From: Mesodorylaimus sp. YZB2_4
Lineage: Eukaryota > Nematoda > Enoplea > Dorylaimida > Dorylaimidae
Assembly: GCA_030248295.1 (NCBI GenBank)
Contig: JASANH010000510.1
Coordinates: 310,001 to 374,000, forward strand
Direction of reading: 5' to 3'
DNA: 64,000 nucleotides
Below the pieces are notes generated by a model. The model was not told where the DNA came from. It saw only the letters and a program-made list of their open reading frames with translations, and searched no databases. This document shows, piece after piece, positions 56,459-64,000 of the stretch; position 1 is the stretch's first letter; the number at the start of each line of letters is the position of its first letter. Position numbers and translations under genes: made by a program.

Positions 56459-58129
56459 AATGACACATCACGGCGTAGAATATGATGCTTCGAAAAGTAG
56501 TGGCATATACTGACGCAGCTGTCAGATGTCAGTAATTTTGCGGGGTGAATATTGCTGTTTAATCGAACACATGACACGCAAGGGAACTTTGATCTGTAAG
56601 ATGCCAGCACACATGCACAGGATTTTATTGCCTGGATCATCTACAGGTATATATACTGTATGCAAAGTCAGTATGTGTGCTGTAGGTTTAGAAAAATTTG
56701 AATTTAAAAATTGGTAAAATTTTTTCCCCGTCTTGCTTCCAATTGTGACTCTCTACGCCTTTTTCTTCTCTAGCACACTGCAGAAACTTCTCTTCGACCC
56801 TCTTGTACTGTATTGGCTGCTCACTGCTGCATACTCCCTTCGCCTCTCTCCGTCATCGCCTGCTTTCTATTTCACTGAATCGCTTACTTTTCGATTACTG
56901 ACAAACTGCTGCTTGTTGCTTACTCGAATAACAATGACTGGTATCTAACGACGCAACATAAAGGTGAGTAAGAAAAGAACAGAGATCGTCCAACGCAAAC
57001 ATTACTCGTAAGTCAGCCAGCCCGCTCTTTCAAGTGTAGTGGTGCTAGCAATAACAATTACAAGAGCGATGGAGAAAGAATGCTGTAGTTGAAAAAGTGG
57101 GTTGAAGTTAGGCAAGAGCTTACTTATACAGTATAAATAGTACTATAATCCGTTTAGATAACATCCCACCTTCAATGCTTAGTGTCTGAAGTGGATTGTC
57201 CAAGGTTGGCGCACTGGACATTTATTTGCGTAGACCACCCCTCCCCTCCATTTTTCTGCTCTGTAGCTTTAGTAAAGCATTAACTGAGTATTTGTGTTGT
57301 CATTGAAGAGATTTTGCGGACTTAATGTAGGCGTGGTCGACGATGAGGTGCTGACGACGACGAGTGCACTTCACACTTTTGGCTCTGGTCTTATCGGGCG
57401 ATTGGAGGAGAGTGGCCCGTGGGCGATCCTGAATGATGGTGCGGATTGTAGAGGGTCTTGATTGGTCCAGCATTGAATGAGGCGCTAACTTTAGATTGGT
57501 TTCTAAACGAGCACTCTAGCAGCGGAAATCAAAAAATCTTAGTCGCTGAACACCGGCGACCCAATCATCACTCGCTTCTTGTTTTGACCTGCACCTTTCT
57601 CTGGTGGTCCCAATGCTTACACCGCACTGTATTGGAGTTGAGGCGAGGCTGTTGCGGGTGAACGAGGCGCGAATGCTTATCATTGTTTCGATTCGTTCTT
57701 CTTATCACCAAAATTAGGCTCATCAGTTTTATTCCTAACTATTTCTTCAAATAATTTTGCCCGTATACGCGGCAAAAAAGTCATACTTCGCTTAGATAGG
57801 ATTGATTCGTCAAGGAAATACCAGCTTTTGGATGTTTTTGACGTTGTCGCGCTGATAGCTCGTCAGTAAACAACTGATATGAAAAAATTACAGTTGATAT
57901 GTTAGGCTAAGAGTTGCGTGGCTCTGATGGGCTCTAAAGATGGATATATAAGGCCTTATATTTAGTCATTCAGTCAGAAGCTACCCTAGAGTTTAGCTAA
58001 GGCATAGTTGGCGTCAACATGAGTCAGAGTAATCCAGTATAAATGGGATGAGTCGCATACGTTTTTGCCAATCTGGTATCTGAGCAATCCACTGCAGACA
58101 GATCCTTTATTTCAGGACCGATTCCAACA
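56459..58129. other. Intergenic upstream of the chitinase
   Basis: No gene was recognised. Two GATA-type sites (CTTATCATT at about 57678 and CTTATCACC at about 57701) lie about 430-450 bp upstream of the chitinase start. Confidence 0.4.
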
Positions 58130-61100
58130 ATGGCTAATATTCTGATTCTCTTATCAATGGCAGTGGTAAGTCAGATTTCGTGTTCCCTTCGAGGGCTCAC
58201 ATCGATTTCTATAATTCGACCCGCCTTTCCCCTGTCAGCCAAACTCTATGCAAACGCAGATGAGAGTTTTAGGTTGCTGCCATCAACATGGTTCAATCAG
58301 TCGATTACATACGCGGGTGTTATTACACAAATTGGGCTCAATACCGTCCTGGGAAGGGCCAGTACATGCCTGAGAACTATGTGCCTGGATTATGCACACA
58401 CATCTTTTATGCCTTTGCCGTCATGAATCAAGATTTTACCATAAAGTGAGTTCTGAGTTCAGCTTCTACTGCAGATTTCGCTGGATTAGCGCTTCGTTGA
58501 TATGGCAGGAGACTAAATCAATAGCTAGGCTTTACTAGCTGTTCACTTCAACCCCTAACGGCAAGCTATCTTGCATAGTTTGATTGAATCTATGTAGTCT
58601 GACTATACATACCGGTAGAGGACCATGTAATTTGGCGAGCAGATGGAGGGCTCGGCGAGAGTACTATCTCTTTTCTTTGGGAATGTACACGCGGCCTATG
58701 TGGTAGCGTGGCTGGCGTGTATATTCTCAAAGAAAACAGGTTATAGTATGAGTTTACTGTTCCCTACTGCATTATGACCTAAGAATTCAGATAACTGGAT
58801 TCTACGTATTGATATATCTGGACTCCAGGTTGATCGTAGCTGAGTCCGCAGGATATTATAGAAAACCGGCCCCCCCCCCCTACATTTTTTGGAGCAACAA
58901 TTCATATCACATCTGTTGGCGCTAACAGACGATAAAGCGACCATATCTGATGGGAAACAGTATTATCCAGCGCATTGACAGTGAAAATGTATGCACCTAA
59001 ATATCAGTGCCACGAAAATTCCCATACTTTTTTAACTGGCTCCTATTGCAAATATTTTAGCTCTTTTGGATTTCAGAGCCTTCGAATGGAACGATGAAAG
59101 CACGGAGTGGTCTAAAGGCATGTACGAACGGGTGAACGACTTGAAGAAGCTGCAACCTGGTCTCAAGACGTTGCTTTCCTTTGGGGGGTGGACATTTTCG
59201 CAAGGAAACTTACAGTAAGAACTTTCGCCCACTCCTCTAATTCACTGTTCACTGCCCGTCGATTGTGATTGCATCCAAGCACATACAGTCGGACTGTAGC
59301 TTCAGAACTCTGCTGACACGGTCGAAATTTATTTCTGTCCTCGACTGGAGTCGAATCGCACAGGTCCCACATTGTTTTTAGTTTCATTATTGACCCTTCA
59401 AATTTACTGTTTTAAAACAAAGTTACCATATGGTATTGAAGCAGTGTCGTTTCAGACTAATGAGCAGTATGTTCGCCTCTGCCGCTAATCGTCAACGATT
59501 CACTCAATCGGTGATTGATTTTGTGCGGAAACACAATTTTGATGGATTCGACATGGATTTCGAATATCCAAGTGCTCAGGACAAGAGCAATTTCGGAGTG
59601 CTTGCCAAGGTATCTGAATTGTATAAGCTGATTATGAGCGGAGAGATAACTCAGGCACAACTTTTAGGAAATGAGTCAAGCTTTCGAAGATGAGAGCAAA
59701 AAAACTGGACAACCTCGCCTTTTGTTCACCGCAGCTGTTGCAGCTGGTTACGACAAGATCGATGAAGGCTTTGACGTACCCGCACTTGCTAGGTATGTAA
59801 TGTGCGAGACTATCCAGAGAGGTATCCGCATGGCTAGCGTACAGCAGCCATCGCTAAGGGACTCCAAAACTCTTTTATGTGGTGGCAATGTATTTAGGTC
59901 ATAAAAATCAGCACCTTTTCTCGGAATTTTTTTGCTTTATTTGAAAATTAATCGACTGGAAAGTTTTCACAACAAAATTAGGATATGATGAGTCTGTCAA
60001 AACGATGTCGCATAACATCCAGAGAAACGGGCCACACACTGCGTAGCACGAATTAGTACCGGGCCCTAATTTCAAATATACGGGGTTACGGTTTTTTTCA
60101 AGAAAAAAGCGTAAAAAGTTTGGTAATCTCAAAGTCGCTCGTATTTTCAGTGCATTCGATTATTTTAATGTGATGACATACGATTTCCATGGCGCTTGGG
60201 AACAAATGACAGGCATGAACAGTCCGTTGTACGATCGGAATGGGGATCGATACGCCGTGGTGAGTGCGCCAGACTGTTATACTGCATGTGGATGTGCCTA
60301 GACTGGATATACATGCATATGAGGTGGATGCTGTCCTCTCAAATCCAAGCAAAAAGAATGAGCCCATTGACCAGTCTCGAATTTTCTTCCAAAACGTCAG
60401 ACATAAAGCACAAAACAGAGAGCTCTGGCGCAGGCAATGGGTTGCAAATTTCATTGTTTGTCCTATTTGGATGAGAAGCAGTAAGAATGTCCTCAGAACA
60501 AAAGAACAAAAATATCCTTAGCCTCGTTGGAAAATGTGCGCTCTAATCAATGAATCGAAGAATATTCTGAATGGCTAATTTGGTCCTCATATTTCGCTGT
60601 CTTATCCTCAGAGCAACGCTGTCAACTACTGGGTGGAAAAAGGAGCTCCGAAAAGCAAGATTAACGTTGGTTTGGCCACATATGGACGTGGATGGACATT
60701 GCGCAACACTAACTCTTCTCAAGTAGGCGCACCTGCAAATGGACCTGCACAGGCACTACCCTACAGTCGGGAAGCTGGTATTGGTTCTTATTACGAAATG
60801 TGCGATTTCCTCGAAAGTGGCGCTGTGCGACAAATAGATGATGTGGGAAAAGTGCCATATTTAGTCAAGCAGACTCAGTGGTTTGGATATGATGATTCTG
60901 AAAGTTTTAAAACTAAGGTTAGTACATGATTGTTGGGTTTGGCAATTGTGACATTTGATGACTGAGAGAATTTTACATAGCCCATATTTGAGACGCATCG
61001 CTATATAATCCTAAAAGTTATTTTTAGCTCAACTGGTTGAAAGAGAATGGATTTGCTGGCGCTTTTACGTGGGCGTTGGATTTGGATGATTTTACGGGTC

Positions 61101-61822
61101 AATGCAAAAGTAGTGCAGGTCAAAAATTCCCATTACATAAACTAATTGCTGATTCATTGGGCGATGGGCAGGTGAGCATTACGGCTGTGCTTTTCTAAAA
61201 TAGAGTCTCTCACTGGTGCCCCCTCGAGGACAGGTGGGTAGAGCTTATAATTTTTTGTCTTTGAATCAGTCCTAGCTGCTGGATGTGATGACAGACTTTT
61301 TGGAACGCCATATAATGCATAGCACACACTGTAACCTGTTTTCTTTGGGAATACACAGTCCCGCCACATTGCCGCATAGTGCCGCGTGTACATTCCCAAA
61401 GAAAACAGATAATACATACAACTATGCATAACATTATTGCATCCGAATCACGTAACTGCTAGAAAAAATGCGAATTCCGAAGTTGTGAAAGTTGACTCAC
61501 CCACTGACCAAAAGCGCTGCGATCCTTTCAGGTGACTTTTCCAGCAGAGCCGACCCTATGGCCAACCCAGTCGACAACCACAGCTGCTCGCCCCAGCAAA
61601 AGCACCAGTGCTCAACACGATGTTCCTTCAACAATCAGTCCATCAACTGGCCCGTTCAAATGCCCGGGCGCAGGCATATTCCCTGATCCAGAGCACTGTG
61701 AGAACTTCTACTTATGCGATGCGTCTGGTACGCCTCACTTGAATACTTGCCCCGCTGGGTTATTGTATAACCCTGCTATCACAGCGTGTGACTGGCCAGA
61801 AAATGTCCACTGTGATCACTAA
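58130..61822 (+). CDS. GH18 chitinase with C-terminal CBM14 chitin-binding domain (9 exons, 491 aa)
   Basis: Exons 58130-58165, 58273-58445, 59077-59214, 59456-59609, 59668-59792, 60151-60259, 60612-60917, 61028-61171, 61532-61822, every phase consistent. A short signal peptide (MANILILLSMAVV) precedes the TIM barrel: RGCYYTNWAQYRPG, LLSFGGW, the catalytic FDGFDMDFEYP (DxxDxDxE with the proton-donor Glu kept; Phe replaces the usual Trp), MTYDFHGAW, GLATYGRGW and GFAGAFTWALDLDD. A Ser/Thr/Pro-rich linker leads to the peritrophin-A domain (KCPGAGIFPDPEHC, CPAGLLYNP, ACDWPENVHC). It hydrolyses chitin outside the cell, as in moulting or feeding. Two introns carry copies of a hairpin repeat. Confidence 0.93.
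58669..58739. repeat. Hairpin MITE-like repeat, copy 1 (chitinase intron 2)
   Basis: It starts TTTTCTTTGGGAATGTACAC and ends GTGTATATTCTCAAAGAAAA(CAG), so the two arms pair with few mismatches around a loop of about 20-30 bases. The same arms recur at 61336-61408. Confidence 0.65.
61336..61408. repeat. Hairpin MITE-like repeat, copy 2 (chitinase intron 8)
   Basis: CTGTTTTCTTTGGGAATACAC pairs with GTGTACATTCCCAAAGAAAAC(AG). The arms differ at only a couple of positions, so the 73-bp unit is an almost perfect palindrome with a GC-rich loop. Confidence 0.7.
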
Positions 61823-63730
61823 TTCTCGTGACACGATTGCAGTATTCGCAGAACAAACACTTGGATTTTCGTTGTTTTATAGTCTCTCTATTCATCAATT
61901 AATTGATTAAACTAGCAAAAGCGGATATTGTGTGCAGTGTTTCGCATAAAACTTACAACTGCACGAAACGTTCTGAAAGTTTATTAGATCCTTTCGCCTA
62001 ACAAAAATGTCAAAGTCCAGACCGGAAAGCGCGCCGATTTTCCGTTTTCTTTTCTCTTGTGCCCCCGATGTATAATTCATGACCAATGCCTTATACGCTT
62101 GTCGATTTCTTGCTTTCTTCATTTCATTATACATCAGTATGACTCCATCGCATCTTTGTCCCAAAGGGTGCCGCTTTTCCTTGTTTTCGTACCCCTATGC
62201 CCATCGACCTTGAGGGTGGAAGGAAAGCAGTCCCCGCGCGGCCATGCATATTCATTGCGCACATGAGGCGGTGACAACAAAAGAGCCTTTTCTTATTTTT
62301 ATAAACCGTCTTCGTCTTGCTCATGTTGTTCCCAGTCGTAGACTTGGCTGTGCCAGCTTGGTTGCTTGAATGCCACCTACTTAGCACTTGACTCTGATCA
62401 GCATACGCCCCAAGAAGGAAATGATAAGAGGGTGCCAAAGATGGGTCGATACCCTTTTATAACGTTCGATTATTTGTAATCCGTTTTTTCCCTACCTAGG
62501 AAGGATCTGTTTCCTGTTTTTCTGTCCTGTTTGGTTGAAGTTGGAGCTTGGCAAGACACTCGTCGTTTCAGTCTTGGCGGGAAGCGAAAAAAGAAAACGG
62601 AAAAGTATGCTTTTCTATTTTGGTACGTAAAGGAAATAAGCGTGTGCTGAGGCTGAATGCCGGAAATGCCTGGAATCTAAAAATTGCGTGTTAACACTCT
62701 GCATTGAGCAAAGTAGGGTCGATTTGAGGACAAAAAAGGGGAAAGAGGTGCTGTGCATACCTATGTACAAATGCATCGTATGGGTTCACTTTTCCCATTT
62801 TACAAGCATGCGGACATTCCCAGCCTTTGAAAGAAGTTGTACAAAAGGTAGAAAGCTAAAAAATGTGCGCATTCCCCAAAGATAGGCATAGCTGACCGGA
62901 TTTGCCACAATTCAGTTATGAGAGGGACATATGGCGAGCTAGGGAGTGCGACCAGGCGTTAGCTACCTGCTGGCTTGGCCAGTAGAGCCGTTAGGTTCTT
63001 TTATTCGGTTGTGTAGCATTTGTTGAGATTGAGGAAAAATAGAGTATGAAATATGGAAAACGTGATGGAAGCTAAAAAGCTAGCTAAAAAGGAGATATTG
63101 CTATTGATGGGCAGCGGAGCTACTGGAGATCATACCTACTTGTGGTGGTTGGAATCACTTACAGTATAGTAGCAATACGATGCCCTTCAATAGGAGCTGA
63201 GTAAGTGAAATTGTAGATACGTACTTCAAACAAGATGAGTGTTAATGTTTATGTTTTACCACATCACCAAAGGCGGGTACTCACATTTGTGTGAGTGAAT
63301 GTGTGCGGGCATTTGGGCTGTGCAGAAATGGTAGGGCACCAATCAACTTCTTTTCATGTGCTTTTTGAAAAAGAAGGCAAGTGATAAAGTACGATCAAAG
63401 CTTACCTGCCTGTCATAAATTTTTAAATCCCCACGAGACAGGCCAGTGAGAAAAAGCTTTATGAATGTTTGTTAATTAGGTCACTATTTGCTCTGATACA
63501 AAAGCTCAAAATAGAACTCCTTGTCAGCCAAGATTTTATCAGAGCAGTATCCGACAGGCAAGCAATTGCTCCAATCAGTAATTCAAAATGAGAAATTTGC
63601 AACAAATAATTAGAATAAACTAGTGTGAAAAATTTAGAGTATTCAACTACTTCAAGCTCGTCATCAACTTTTCAGAGCAGGGAAGAATCCTGCTCCAGAG
63701 GATCTTAAGGGTGCGAACGCGGCACACAAT
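61823..63730. other. Intergenic downstream of the chitinase
   Basis: An ATTAAA at about 61907 could act as the chitinase polyadenylation signal. No further gene was recognised. Confidence 0.4.
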
Positions 63731-63825
63731 TTCTCTTATCACTTTGGTCAACGACAATGTTTGCTGATAAGCTTGACCTTTCTATGGCAGCACCTAATCA
63801 GCTCAAGTTTTGAATTGCTGATAAG
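63731..63825. promoter_or_regulatory. Cluster of three GATA-type sites
   Basis: CTTATC (about 63735), GCTGATAAGC (about 63762) and GCTGATAAGC (about 63817) lie within 90 bp. The extended CTGATAAG form is that of nematode gut GATA factors. They may belong to a gene beyond the right edge. Confidence 0.35.
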
Positions 63826-64000
63826 CCATTGTCACTGTATCGATCCCTGAAGGTGGTTGCTACTGTTCATGCTGCTAGGCGCTCTATGGCAGCAGACTAT
63901 CGTTTGTATGATGAAAAGGGGTTCACTTAAGTGTGAATGCTTGGCTGATCGTGAGTTTGTTGTGCTATTGAGAGGTCTTCTTGTTTTTGATTACAGTTTA

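Overview
The window is animal nuclear DNA. Genes are split by short GT-AG introns (one is GC-AG), with small exons on both strands and wide repeat-rich gaps. The gene set points to an ecdysozoan invertebrate: a GH18 chitinase ending in a CBM14 chitin-binding domain, an EB-module secreted protein, a GT92 (DUF23) glycosyltransferase, nematode-like 7TM receptors, a Cys-loop channel, and TGATAAG (GATA-factor) sites near several secreted-protein genes. A nematode or tardigrade would fit, but I cannot name the species from sequence alone.

Layout. 1-510: probable 3' part of a minus-strand gene leaving the window. 2.47-3.50 kb: secreted cysteine-rich protein (3 exons). 7.2-12.6 kb: cytochrome b561 (ferric-reductase/FRRS1-like) gene whose introns hold two MITEs and two SINEs. 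14.2-14.7 kb: transposon relics. 15.5-24.1 kb: three tandem minus-strand copies of an intronless 7TM receptor, one intact, one frameshifted and one heavily decayed. 26.3-30.1 kb (perhaps to 31.4 kb): divergent Cys-loop channel. 35.6-37.0 kb: secreted Kunitz-like protein. 37.5-39.2 kb: THAP + DDE transposase-derived gene. 41.0-43.1 kb: GT92 glycosyltransferase. 43.8-49.0 kb: 5.1-kb hAT-like transposon containing a broken LINE. 49.7-53.6 kb: two divergently transcribed, secreted, mostly helical proteins of unknown family. 54.5-56.0 kb: EB-module protein. 58.1-61.8 kb: nine-exon chitinase. 61.8-64 kb: no gene seen.

The neighbouring genes do not form an obvious pathway. Many are secreted or membrane proteins (chitinase, Kunitz, EB, helical pair, GT92, receptors), which suggests a cuticle, gut or environment-facing repertoire; this is inference.

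The most distinctive structural signal is a set of non-autonomous hAT-like elements. Each has short terminal inverted repeats and most have a private subterminal word repeated in both ends: GAAACTGAATC, GTCAAAGTCAA, GGGTCGGG/GACCCGA and perhaps CCACGCG. They coexist with a tRNA-derived SINE family in five copies that keeps recognisable A and B boxes. Exon boundaries were set by hand from splice signals, reading phase and family similarity; none was checked against transcripts.
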